This document shows positions 36,193-43,948 of a stretch of DNA of 64,000 nucleotides, one piece after another. The position numbers and the translations under genes are program-made. This DNA comes from Cellulomonas sp. Leaf395 (GTDB lineage: Bacteria > Actinomycetota > Actinomycetes > Actinomycetales > Cellulomonadaceae), in NCBI RefSeq assembly GCF_001424125.1, contig NZ_LMQI01000002.1, positions 1-64,000 of the forward strand. Reading direction: 5' to 3'. How positions within the stretch are numbered: the stretch's first letter is position 1; every line of letters begins with the position of its first letter. The notes beneath the pieces were generated by a model, which worked only from the letters and a program-made list of their open reading frames with translations, had not been told where the DNA came from and ran no database searches.

Positions 36193-37185
36193 AGGAGCGG
36201 CCGCGGACGCTTGCCGCGCTGTCCACCCCGCCAGCCGGGAGAGCCCCTCGTCCAGCCCGACCCTGGGCGTCCAGCCGAGGGCCTCACGCGTGCGTCGCTG
36301 GTCGAACCAGTGCGCGGTCGAGAGCTGCTCGGCGACGAACCGGGTCAGCGGAGGCTCGCCCGGCATCGGGAACGTGCGCCACGCGGCGTCCAGGAGCGAG
36401 CCGGCACCGCGCGCGAGGGCGGCGGGGACGTGTCGTCGGGGCATCGGCACCCCGCTGGCGGCGCAGATGCCCGCGAGGAGCTCCACGACGGGACGAGGCT
36501 CACCGTTGGTGACCACGTAGGGCTCGCCGTACGCGCGAGGGTCCGCGTGCAGGGCCGCCACCAGCGCGTCCACCGCGTTGTCGACGTAGGTGGTGTCGAT
36601 GAGCGCGGCGCCGTCGCCGAGCACCGGCAGGCGGCCCGCCCGCGCCCGCTCGACGATGCGTCCGATCAGCTGGGCGTCCCCCGGCCCCCAGACGAGGTGC
36701 GGCCGGACCACGATCACGCGCAGACCGTCGGGGTCGTGCGCCGCGAGCGCGAGGAGCTCTCCGGCTGCCTTGGTCCGCGCGTAGCTGTCGCGGGCGTGAT
36801 GGGGGTCGGCGGGTCCGGCGCCCGCCCCCACCAACGAGCGACCGTGGTGCGCGACGGACGGCGACGAGACGTGCACGAACCGCCCGACGCCGGCTTCCCG
36901 GGCGTGCTCGAGCAGGAGCCGGGTACCGCCGACGTTCACCGCCTCGAACTGCTCGAACGGTCCCGTGATGGTCACCTGGGCCGCCAGGTGCACGACCGCC
37001 TCCCGGTCGCGCACGGCGGCCCGCACGACGTCGGGGTCCGTGACCGAGCCGGCCACGTCCTGCGCACCGGCGACGTGCGACGGGCTGCGCTGCAGGGTGC
37101 GGACCTCGTGGCCGTCCGCGACCAGTCGGTCCGCGACCGCCCGGCCGAGCATCCCGCTCGCTCCCGTGACCAGCACGCGGGTCAC
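36190..37185 (-). CDS. oleD: 2-alkyl-3-oxoalkanoate reductase (OleD)
   Basis: OleD reduces the beta-keto acid from OleA with NADPH to a beta-hydroxy acid in long-chain olefin synthesis. The 331-residue short-chain dehydrogenase of the 3-beta-HSD-like group has the cofactor motif VTGASGMLGRAV (6-17) and the catalytic YARTK. By itself it could be another sugar-type reductase; assignment depends on the adjacent oleA and oleBC genes. ATG overlaps the oleBC stop (ATGA). Confidence 0.82.
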   Translation of the reverse strand: MTRVLVTGASGMLGRAVADRLVADGHEVRTLQRSPSHVAGAQDVAGSVTDPDVVRAAVRDREAVVHLAAQVTITGPFEQFEAVNVGGTRLLLEHAREAGVGRFVHVSSPSVAHHGRSLVGAGAGPADPHHARDSYARTKAAGELLALAAHDPDGLRVIVVRPHLVWGPGDAQLIGRIVERARAGRLPVLGDGAALIDTTYVDNAVDALVAALHADPRAYGEPYVVTNGEPRPVVELLAGICAASGVPMPRRHVPAALARGAGSLLDAAWRTFPMPGEPPLTRFVAEQLSTAHWFDQRRTREALGWTPRVGLDEGLSRLAGWTARQASAAAP

Positions 37186-39734
37186 AGGCGGGCCCGCTCT
37201 CCCGCCAGCACGCGCTCGGCCCAGGCCGCGACACGGGAGCGGTCGATCTTCGAGCTGTGCCGGACGTCCGTCGGCAGGTGCTCCACGACGAGGACGGCGG
37301 CGACGTCGGTACCGGCCGTCGCCGCGCGGACCGCCGCCGCTAGGTCGGGCTCCGCGACGACGGGGCCGTGCGAGTACACCTCCGGCTGGACGACGACGAC
37401 GATCTGCTGGGCGCCCCGCGGCCCGACGCCGACCACGGCCGCGGACACGACCTCGTCGACCGTCTGCGCCCGCTGCTCCAGCCCGACGGGTGTGCGGACG
37501 CCGTCAGCCGTGACCAGCACGTGTGCGAGCCGGCCCTCGATCCAGAGCCGGCCGTCGTCGTCGAGGTGCCCGACGTCACCCGTCCGGTGCCAGCCGGCGT
37601 CCCGGGCGGATGCCTGCTGCGTGATCCAGAGGTTGTCGTACCGCTCCTTGACGTGTGCCGCGGCCACGAGCACCTCCCCCGTGGCGCCCGGCACGGTGTC
37701 CGGCGCACCGGTCGGGTCGCCGTCGGCGTCGAGCGCGCTGAGCGCGACGCGGACCCCGGGGACCGGCTTCCCGACGCACACCCCGTCACCCGTGCCGACG
37801 GCGCGGAGCTCGTCCAGCGACACGTCGGCGACGATGAGCGCCTCGGTCATCCCGTACGGCGTGTGGGCCTCGGCGGAGGGCATCAGTGTCGCCGCGGCCT
37901 CGAGCAGGTCGACGCCGACCGGTGCGCCGGCCGAGAGGAACAGCCGGACGCCGGCGAGCGCCGCGAGCTCCGACCCGTCCGCCGTGCGCACGACCGACCG
38001 CAGCGCAGCCGGCGAGGCGAAGACGACCGCGGCGTCGACCGCTCGGACCGCCTCGGCCAGCGCGCTGGCCGTGAGCGTGCCGGGCGCCGTCACGTCCATG
38101 TCCGGGCTCGCGCTCGTCGCCCCCAGCGCGGGACCGAGCAGGACGAAGGGTGCGAAGACCGCGACGAGCGGGCTGTCCGGGCCGATGTCGTACGTGCGGG
38201 CGACCACGTCGCGCATCGCGGCGAGCCTGCGGTGCGTGTAGACGACGCCCTTGGCCGGACCGGTCGACCCGGAGGTGAACAGGACTGCCGCGTCGGCGTC
38301 GGCGTCGGGCCACGGCAGGTCGCCGTTGGCTGCGCGACCGAGCGCCGCGAGGTCGTCCAGGGACGCGCTGACGCCGAGGGTCCGTGCCACGCCCGCGCGA
38401 AGCGGGCCTGCGCTGACCAGCGTCGGCGCCCAGCGCAGCCACCGTGCAGCCACCAGGGCCTTCTCGATCCCGATGAGGACGGTGGGGTCCGCGGCGCGCA
38501 CCGCGCGTGTGAGCCCCTGGACACCGAGTCCGGCATCGGCGACGACCACGACCGCCCCGAGCCGCAGGCACGCGTACAGCACGGCCGTCAGGTCCGCCCC
38601 GGGCGGCACCAGGAGGGCGACCCGGTCCCCCGGCCGGACGCCGCTCGCCGCGAGGCCACGAGCCAGCTGGTCCGTCCGGGCCGCGAGCGCCGCCCAGGTC
38701 ACCCGGCGCGATCGCGGGCCCGCCAGCTCGATCAGTGCGGTGCCGTCGTCGTCGGCCCGCTCGACGAGGGTCGCGCCCAGGGCGCGGTAGGGCTCGTCGG
38801 TCGCAGGAGACGACGCCGGGACCTCGCGCGCGTCGAGCCAGCGCAGGACCGCCCCGGCGACGTCCTCGTCCTCGACCACCAGGTGGCCGGCACCCTCGAA
38901 GCGGTGCACGTCCGCGTGCGGCAGCCGCTCGCGCAGGTCGCGCAGGTAGCGCGCCGAGAACACCGGGTCGTGCGTGCCCCACAGGAGCAGCGCCGGCACG
39001 TCGAGGCCGCGCACGCCCGCCGCGATCCGGTCGAGCTCCGGGCGGCTGGGGTGGTCGGCGGTGGCCGGGATGTCGGCGACGAAGCCGCCGATCCCGGCCC
39101 GGCGGTCGGCGGTGCGGTAGGGCGCGCGGAAGCCGTCGGCGATCGCGCGCTCCAGGCGGGGGCGGGCGAGCGCGAGCGTGGCCTCGACGAACGCCGGCGT
39201 GGTGACCGTGCCCGCCGGGAGGACGCCCGGTGCCGTCGCCACGCGCAGCGCGCCGGGGAGGGGATCGTCGAGATCGTGGTGCACGGCGGTGTTCGTGAGC
39301 ACGACGCCGGCCAGCAGGTCCGGGTGGTCGAGTGCCCAGCCGAGGCTGATGAGGCCGCCCCAGTCGTGCCCGACCGTCACGACCGGCCCGGCGAGTCCGA
39401 GGTGGTCGGTCAGCGCACCGAGGTCGGCGATCCTGCCGGCCAGGCGGTGCTGCTCCCCCGTCCGCTCGGAGAACCCCATCTCCAGCTGGTCGACGGCGAC
39501 CACACGCCAGGGGCGCTCCTCGCGCGCGCCGGCGGCGACGAGCCGGCGCCACAGGAACGACCACGTCGGGTTGCCGTGCACGCACAGCAGCGTGCCGACG
39601 GGCTCGGCCTGCAGGGTCGGGGCGTTGTCGAGCAGGTGCCACGTCCGCGGTCCCACCTGGACCGTCCGCGACCAGCGCGCATCGATCCCACCTGCCGCCA
39701 GGACGTCCGCAGGCGGACGCGACGCCATGGTCAC
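37182..39734 (-). CDS. oleBC: OleBC fusion: beta-lactone decarboxylase and beta-lactone synthetase
   Basis: The 850-residue protein joins two enzymes. Residues 1-305 are an alpha/beta hydrolase of the haloalkane-dehalogenase type (OleB) with HGNPTWS (53-59), nucleophile Asp124 in GHDWGG and His284 in GAGHLV. Residues 312-850 are an AMP-forming ligase-like domain (OleC) with P-loop TSGSTGPAKG (487-496) and the TGDVGHLDDDGRLW motif. OleC closes beta-hydroxy acids to a cis beta-lactone and OleB decarboxylates this to the alkene. The fusion is known in Micrococcus. GTG 39734 (GTGA overlap) or ATG 39728 starts it. Confidence 0.86.
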   Translation of the reverse strand: MTMASRPPADVLAAGGIDARWSRTVQVGPRTWHLLDNAPTLQAEPVGTLLCVHGNPTWSFLWRRLVAAGAREERPWRVVAVDQLEMGFSERTGEQHRLAGRIADLGALTDHLGLAGPVVTVGHDWGGLISLGWALDHPDLLAGVVLTNTAVHHDLDDPLPGALRVATAPGVLPAGTVTTPAFVEATLALARPRLERAIADGFRAPYRTADRRAGIGGFVADIPATADHPSRPELDRIAAGVRGLDVPALLLWGTHDPVFSARYLRDLRERLPHADVHRFEGAGHLVVEDEDVAGAVLRWLDAREVPASSPATDEPYRALGATLVERADDDGTALIELAGPRSRRVTWAALAARTDQLARGLAASGVRPGDRVALLVPPGADLTAVLYACLRLGAVVVVADAGLGVQGLTRAVRAADPTVLIGIEKALVAARWLRWAPTLVSAGPLRAGVARTLGVSASLDDLAALGRAANGDLPWPDADADAAVLFTSGSTGPAKGVVYTHRRLAAMRDVVARTYDIGPDSPLVAVFAPFVLLGPALGATSASPDMDVTAPGTLTASALAEAVRAVDAAVVFASPAALRSVVRTADGSELAALAGVRLFLSAGAPVGVDLLEAAATLMPSAEAHTPYGMTEALIVADVSLDELRAVGTGDGVCVGKPVPGVRVALSALDADGDPTGAPDTVPGATGEVLVAAAHVKERYDNLWITQQASARDAGWHRTGDVGHLDDDGRLWIEGRLAHVLVTADGVRTPVGLEQRAQTVDEVVSAAVVGVGPRGAQQIVVVVQPEVYSHGPVVAEPDLAAAVRAATAGTDVAAVLVVEHLPTDVRHSSKIDRSRVAAWAERVLAGERARL

Positions 39735-40753
39735 CAGACGATCTCAGCCATCGCGGTGTGCAGGCCGGAGCCGACGCCCATGCACAGCACCCGGTCACCC
39801 GTGCGCAGCGAGTCGGACTGCTCCGCCAGCGTCATCGGCAGCGCGGCCGGGCCGACGTTGCCCCAGCGGGGGAAGGTCGTCGGGACCTTGTCGAGGTCGA
39901 GGCCCAGCGCCTCCACGATCGAGCGGGTGTGCACCGACGAGACCTGGTGCGTGACGATGCGGTCGACGCCCGTCCAGTCCCACTCCGGCTGCGCCTCGTT
40001 CCAGGCGTCGACCACGAGCTCGAGGCCGCCGGCCAGCAGCCCGGCCGGGTCCGTCTTCATCCCGTCGACACCCCCGACGCACAGCTCGTGGTGCTGCGTG
40101 GCGGACCGGGCGACGCCACCGACCAGCCGGTGGGCGCCCGGGTGCAGGTGCGCGGGGCCGAGGACCGCCGCCGCCGCGCCCGCGCCGAGCGTCAGGGTGG
40201 CGAACTCCTCGAGGAACTGTTCGCGGGTGGTCCCCGGGGCGGTCAGCCTCGCGAGCGTGGCCTCCTGCGTGGGCCGCGGGTCCTCGCCGTTGACGATGAC
40301 CGCGTACCGGATCTGCCCCGAGTCGATCAGCTGTGCCGCGAGCGTCATGCCGTTGACGAAGCCGAGGCACGCGTTGGTCAGGTCGAAGCCGAGCGCGCTC
40401 GACGGCAGCGACAGCCCGGAGTGGATGCGGGAGGCCACCGACGGCTCGAGGAACGTCCTGGTCACGGACGTGTTGATGAGCAGGCCGACGTCGCCCGCGT
40501 CGATCCCCGCCTCGGCCAGTGCCTTCGCCCCGGCCGCGGTGGCCGCGTCGTCGAACGTCATCTCCTCGTCCCACCAGCGTCGCTCGTGCACGCCCGCCAC
40601 ACGCGACAGCAGCCCTCGCGGGAGGCGAAGGCGCTTCAGGGTCGGTGCGAGCTGCTGGTCGAAGACCGTCGATGGCACCACGACCGGTGCCTCGATGCCG
40701 ACGACCGCCAGGAGCGCGACGTCACGGTGTCGGAACGTCGCGTTGCCTGTCAC
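39731..40753 (-). CDS. oleA: Acyl-CoA Claisen condensing enzyme OleA
   Basis: OleA condenses two fatty acyl-CoAs head to head to give a 2-alkyl-3-keto acid. The 340-residue thiolase-fold protein has catalytic Cys129 in LTNACLGF, His in VTHQVSS and Asn in RWGNVGP. The FLEPSVASRIHSG segment carries Glu103, probably equivalent to the OleA-specific Glu that FabH lacks. GTG 40753 is preceded by GAGAGGA. It lies 72 nt after hisD and starts the three-gene ole unit. Confidence 0.85.
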   Translation of the reverse strand: MTGNATFRHRDVALLAVVGIEAPVVVPSTVFDQQLAPTLKRLRLPRGLLSRVAGVHERRWWDEEMTFDDAATAAGAKALAEAGIDAGDVGLLINTSVTRTFLEPSVASRIHSGLSLPSSALGFDLTNACLGFVNGMTLAAQLIDSGQIRYAVIVNGEDPRPTQEATLARLTAPGTTREQFLEEFATLTLGAGAAAAVLGPAHLHPGAHRLVGGVARSATQHHELCVGGVDGMKTDPAGLLAGGLELVVDAWNEAQPEWDWTGVDRIVTHQVSSVHTRSIVEALGLDLDKVPTTFPRWGNVGPAALPMTLAEQSDSLRTGDRVLCMGVGSGLHTAMAEIVW

Positions 40754-40825
40754 AGGCTGTCCTCTCGACGGGGCGATGGTTGCGCGCAGGAGCGGGTGGG
40801 CACGCTGGCTCGTGGGTGAGATGAC

Positions 40826-42148
40826 TCAGAATCTGGCCCGCACCGCCTCGCCGTGCGCGGGCAGGCCTTCGGCGTCCGCGAGCGCGACGATCTTGTCCGC
40901 GACCTCGGCGAGCGCGTCGGCGTCGTACTCGATCACCTGCACGGCGCGCAGGAACGAGTGCACCCCGAGGCCGCTGGCGAAGTGCGCGCAGCCCCCCGTC
41001 GGGAGCACGTGGTTGGACCCAGCCATGTAGTCGCCGAGCGAGACGGGCGAGTAGGCGCCGACGAAGATCGCCCCGGCGCTGGTCACGCGCTCGGCCAGCG
41101 CGGCAGCGCCGACCGTCTGGATCTCCAGGTGCTCCGCGCCGTACGCGTTGACCACCTCGAGGCCCTGCTCGAGGTCGTCGACGAGCACGATGGCGGACTG
41201 CTCGCCGCCCAACGCCGTCGTCACGCGGCCGCGGTGCATCGTCGCGTCCACCCGGTCGACGAGCTTGGCCTCGACCGATCCCGCCAGCTCGACGGACGGC
41301 GTCACCAGGACGGCGGCGGCCAGCGGGTCGTGCTCGGCCTGGGAGACGAGGTCGGCGGCGACGTGGTTCGCGTCGGCCGTGCCGTCGGCCAGGATCGCGA
41401 TCTCCGTCGGCCCCGCCTCGGCGTCGATGCCGACGAACCCGCGCACAAGACGCTTCGCCGCAGCGACGTAGACGTTGCCCGGACCGGTGACGACGTCGAC
41501 CGGTTCGCAGAGCGTCTCGCCGTCGACCTCCTCGGTACCGGCCGCGCCGTAGGCGAACATCCCGATCGCCTGCGCGCCGCCGACCGCATACACCTCGTCG
41601 ATGCCCAGGAGGGCGCAGGTAGCCAGCACCACCGGGTCGGGCAGCCCGTCCTGGTCCTTCTGCGGGGGCGACGCCACGGCGAGCGACCCGACACCGGCCG
41701 CCTGCGCGGCGACGACGTTCATGACCACCGACGACGGGTAGACGGCGAGCCCGCCCGGGACATAGAGGCCGACGCGACGGACGGGCACCCACCGCTGCCG
41801 GACCTGCGCACCGGGCGCAAGCTCGACGGTGAAGTCGGCGGGCCGCTGGGCACCGTGCACCTGGCGGACGCGCCGGATGGTCTCCTCGAGCGCCGCCCGG
41901 ACCTCCGGGTCGAGAGAGCCGACCGCGGCAGCGATCACGTCCGTCGGGACGCGCAGGTGCGTCGGTCGGACGCCGTCGAAACGCTCCGCGAGGTCGCGCA
42001 GCTCGGCGGCCCCGCGCGTGCGGACGGCTGCGAGGAGCGGTGCGACGATCTCGGCGGCGTGCTCGACGTCGACCTCGGCACGGGGAAGCTCCTCCAGGAG
42101 CTCGCGGCGCGACAGGGTGCGACCGCGCAGGTCGATGCGGGTGATCAC
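40826..42148 (-). CDS. hisD: Histidinol dehydrogenase
   Basis: This zinc enzyme oxidises histidinol twice to histidine. The 440 residues include the family segments [30 protein letters not shown] and [20 protein letters not shown] with metal-binding His. I start at GTG 42148 (VITRIDLRG) since TATGCT ends 7 nt upstream; ATG 42160 lies within that hexamer and would add only four residues. It leads the his region but is cut off from hisC by the ole genes. Confidence 0.95.
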   Translation of the reverse strand: MITRIDLRGRTLSRRELLEELPRAEVDVEHAAEIVAPLLAAVRTRGAAELRDLAERFDGVRPTHLRVPTDVIAAAVGSLDPEVRAALEETIRRVRQVHGAQRPADFTVELAPGAQVRQRWVPVRRVGLYVPGGLAVYPSSVVMNVVAAQAAGVGSLAVASPPQKDQDGLPDPVVLATCALLGIDEVYAVGGAQAIGMFAYGAAGTEEVDGETLCEPVDVVTGPGNVYVAAAKRLVRGFVGIDAEAGPTEIAILADGTADANHVAADLVSQAEHDPLAAAVLVTPSVELAGSVEAKLVDRVDATMHRGRVTTALGGEQSAIVLVDDLEQGLEVVNAYGAEHLEIQTVGAAALAERVTSAGAIFVGAYSPVSLGDYMAGSNHVLPTGGCAHFASGLGVHSFLRAVQVIEYDADALAEVADKIVALADAEGLPAHGEAVRARF

Positions 42149-42155
42149 GTTCCCG

Positions 42156-42161
42156 AGCATA
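42156..42161 (-). promoter_or_regulatory. -10 element for leaderless hisD
   Basis: TATGCT (42161-42156) ends 7 nt before GTG 42148, the same spacing as in argC and dnaE. No recognisable -35, T-box or His-rich leader peptide is seen in the 87 nt to the divergent S4 gene. Confidence 0.45.
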
Positions 42162-42247
42162 GGACGGACCCCTGCTCGCGGCCTGACCACGACCACCGGG
42201 TGAGCCGTGCGCTGCACCACAGTCCTGGGGCGGGGCAGACTGCTCCC

Positions 42248-42478
42248 ATGACTGCTCCCTTCGCCGAGGTGCCCATCTCCGACGACTCGATCCGGCTCGG
42301 CCAGTTCCTCAAGCTGGCCGACCTCGCCGACTCCGGTGCGCACGCCCGCGCGCTGCTCGAGGACGGGGCCGTCACCGTCAACGGTGAGGACGAGACCCGC
42401 CGCGGCCGTCAGCTGGTCCGCGGTGACGTGGTCGAGGTCGACCTGCCGACGGGCTACAAGGAGGCCACGGTCGGCTGA
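42248..42478 (+). CDS. S4 domain RNA-binding protein (YbcJ-like)
   Basis: This 76-residue protein is essentially one S4 domain: [42 protein letters not shown] is split over its helix-loop-strand core, with the typical basic patch. It may bind RNA or ribosomal particles; the precise target is unknown. A CAGACT sequence 6 nt before the ATG might be a weak leaderless -10. It converges with the SRPBCC gene. Confidence 0.8.
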   Translation: MTAPFAEVPISDDSIRLGQFLKLADLADSGAHARALLEDGAVTVNGEDETRRGRQLVRGDVVEVDLPTGYKEATVG

Positions 42479-42484
42479 TCGGCC

Positions 42485-42985
42485 TCACTCCTCGCGGTAC
42501 CGCGGCAGCGCCGCCTCGAACAGGTCGTCCCACGCGCGGACCGGCCGGCCGGCGACGTGGTCGTCCAGCTGGTCGAGCGAGGCGTGCCAGCCGCCGCCGT
42601 AGCCGCGTGCCGCCGCCTCTTCGAGGTCGAGGTGCTCCAGCACGAGGACCGCGCCCTCGCCGTCCGCGCGGATGTCGACGGCCACACGGGTCTCGCGCTC
42701 CCCGGGGAACAGCCACCCGATCACCAGCCTGCGCGGCGCGTCGCACTCGAGGACCTCGCCGACCGCGTTCTGCGGCGACCCGGCGACGTCGTCACCCATC
42801 CGCAGCTCGTACCGGCCACCGACCACGAGGTCGCCGTAGACCGGACCGAGCCAGCGGGCGAGCCGGTCGGGTTCGGTCACGGACGACCAGAGGTCCTCCG
42901 GCGTCGTCGCAAACCTGCGCTCGAAGCGGACCGTCACGCCGGTCGGGGTCGGTGTCAGCACGCCCCACACGTCAGTCGTCATCAT
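42485..42985 (-). CDS. SRPBCC domain protein (AHSA1-like)
   Basis: The 166-residue product has one START-like helix-grip domain of the AHSA1 (PF08327) type: TVRFERRFATTPEDLWSSVT, WLGPVYGDLVVGGRYELRM and VLEHLDLEE. Such proteins bind small hydrophobic ligands or act with ArsR partners; the ligand is unknown. Two ATGs (42985, 42982) are possible; both lie in the end of the arsR-like gene (14-nt overlap), so the two are coupled, an arrangement common for this pair. Confidence 0.85.
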   Translation of the reverse strand: MMTTDVWGVLTPTPTGVTVRFERRFATTPEDLWSSVTEPDRLARWLGPVYGDLVVGGRYELRMGDDVAGSPQNAVGEVLECDAPRRLVIGWLFPGERETRVAVDIRADGEGAVLVLEHLDLEEAAARGYGGGWHASLDQLDDHVAGRPVRAWDDLFEAALPRYREE

Positions 42986-43313
42986 GTCTCCTCCGCATCC
43001 GCGCCCCGCGGGCGATCTCCGTCTCCAACGCGTCCAGGTGTCCGTCCCAGAACCGGCGGACGCGCCGCGCCCACGCCTCGACCTCGTCGACCGCCTCCGG
43101 CCGGACCGAGTAGAGCCGGACCGCGCCCTGCGGCACCGAGTCGACGACGCCGGCCTCCCGCAGCACGCGCAGGTGGCGCGACGCGGCCGGCTGGCTGATG
43201 CCGAACTCCGCGCCGACCGCTGTCGCCAGCTGCCCGGCGCTGCGCTCACCGTCGGCGAGGAGCTCGACCAGCCGACGCCGGACCGGGTCCCCCAACGCGT
43301 CCATCACCTGCAT
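42972..43313 (-). CDS. ArsR family transcriptional regulator
   Basis: This is a small winged-helix repressor of 113 residues from ATG 43313 (MQVMDALGDPVRRRLVELL). The recognition helix is in ISQPAASRHLRVLREAG. The metal-binding ELCVCDL motif of ArsR/SmtB is missing, so it is not a metal sensor of that type. It probably controls itself, the SRPBCC gene and maybe the divergent peroxiredoxin through palindromes in the shared promoter. An upstream ATG at 43349 falls within that AT-rich region and is less likely. Confidence 0.85.
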   Translation of the reverse strand: MQVMDALGDPVRRRLVELLADGERSAGQLATAVGAEFGISQPAASRHLRVLREAGVVDSVPQGAVRLYSVRPEAVDEVEAWARRVRRFWDGHLDALETEIARGARMRRRHDDD

Positions 43314-43335
43314 GGCGGCAACACTTCCACTCCTG

Positions 43336-43360
43336 GTTATATAACGCAACAGGTATATAC
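43336..43360. promoter_or_regulatory. AT-rich palindromes, candidate ArsR-family operator
   Basis: gttatataac (43336-43345) and gtatatac (43353-43360) are both perfect palindromes with centres 16 bp apart, forming an AT-rich island in very GC-rich DNA between the divergent arsR-like and peroxiredoxin genes. They cover the position where promoter elements of both genes are expected. Operator function is inferred from location and symmetry. Confidence 0.4.
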
Positions 43361-43369
43361 GGTCGCCGA

Positions 43370-43375
43370 TAGTCT
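43370..43375 (+). promoter_or_regulatory. -10 element for leaderless peroxiredoxin gene
   Basis: TAGTCT ends 6 nt before GTG 43382, with no Shine-Dalgarno. Its expected -35 zone (about 43347-43352) falls between the two palindromes, so a bound repressor should block it. Confidence 0.45.
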
Positions 43376-43381
43376 CGACAC

Positions 43382-43948
43382 GTGGATCTGAGCCGGCTGC
43401 CCGACAACCTGCCCGCGCCCGCAGACGACGGCGCGGCCGAGCACCTGACCGGGAGACGGCTCCCCGCGATCGCCCTGCCCGCCACGGACGGGTCGGAGGT
43501 GGCCCTCGACCAACTGGAGGCAGGGCGCACGATCATGTACGCCTACCCGCTCACCGGCCGGCCGGGCATCGACCAGCCCGACGACTGGGACACCATCCCC
43601 GGCGCACGCGGCTGCACCGCGGAGGCGTGCGCGTTCCGCGACCACCACGCCGACCTCCTCGCCGCCGGCGCGTCCGGGGTGTACGGGCTGTCGACGCAGG
43701 ACACCGACTACCAGCGCGAGGCCGTCGACCGCCTGCACCTGCCGTTCCCGATGCTCAGCGACGAGGCGTTCGCGCTCACGCACGCGCTCGGGCTGCCCAC
43801 GTTCGACGCCGGCGGCCGGACGCTGCTGCGCCGCCTCACGATGGTCGTCCGCGACGGGGTCGTCGAGAAGGTGTTCTACCCCGTGTTCCCGCCCGACCGG
43901 CACGCGGCCGAGGTGCTCGCGTGGCTGGTCAGGACGCCAGGCAGCTAG
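43382..43948 (+). CDS. Peroxiredoxin (AhpC/TSA superfamily, PrxQ-like)
   Basis: This 188-residue thiol peroxidase reduces peroxides. The active-site region reads YPLTGRPG, IPGARGCTAEACAFRDH: the peroxidatic Cys and a second Cys five residues on resemble the PrxQ/BCP C-x4-C pair. The rest (GLSTQDTDYQREA, PFPMLSDEAFALT, RRLTMVVRDG) matches the fold. No signal peptide. Its last 20 bp overlap the convergent dnaE end. Confidence 0.86.
   Translation: MDLSRLPDNLPAPADDGAAEHLTGRRLPAIALPATDGSEVALDQLEAGRTIMYAYPLTGRPGIDQPDDWDTIPGARGCTAEACAFRDHHADLLAAGASGVYGLSTQDTDYQREAVDRLHLPFPMLSDEAFALTHALGLPTFDAGGRTLLRRLTMVVRDGVVEKVFYPVFPPDRHAAEVLAWLVRTPGS

Noticed and set aside
37182..39734. A non-ribosomal peptide or beta-lactone antibiotic cluster suggested by the AMP-ligase domain
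   Set aside because: No carrier or condensation domain is present, and the flanking oleA and oleD plus the fused OleB hydrolase complete the olefin pathway.
39731..40753. FabH (fatty acid synthase KAS III) instead of OleA
   Set aside because: The FLEPS segment with its Glu and the oleBC and oleD neighbours indicate OleA; no acpP or fabD/fabF is nearby.
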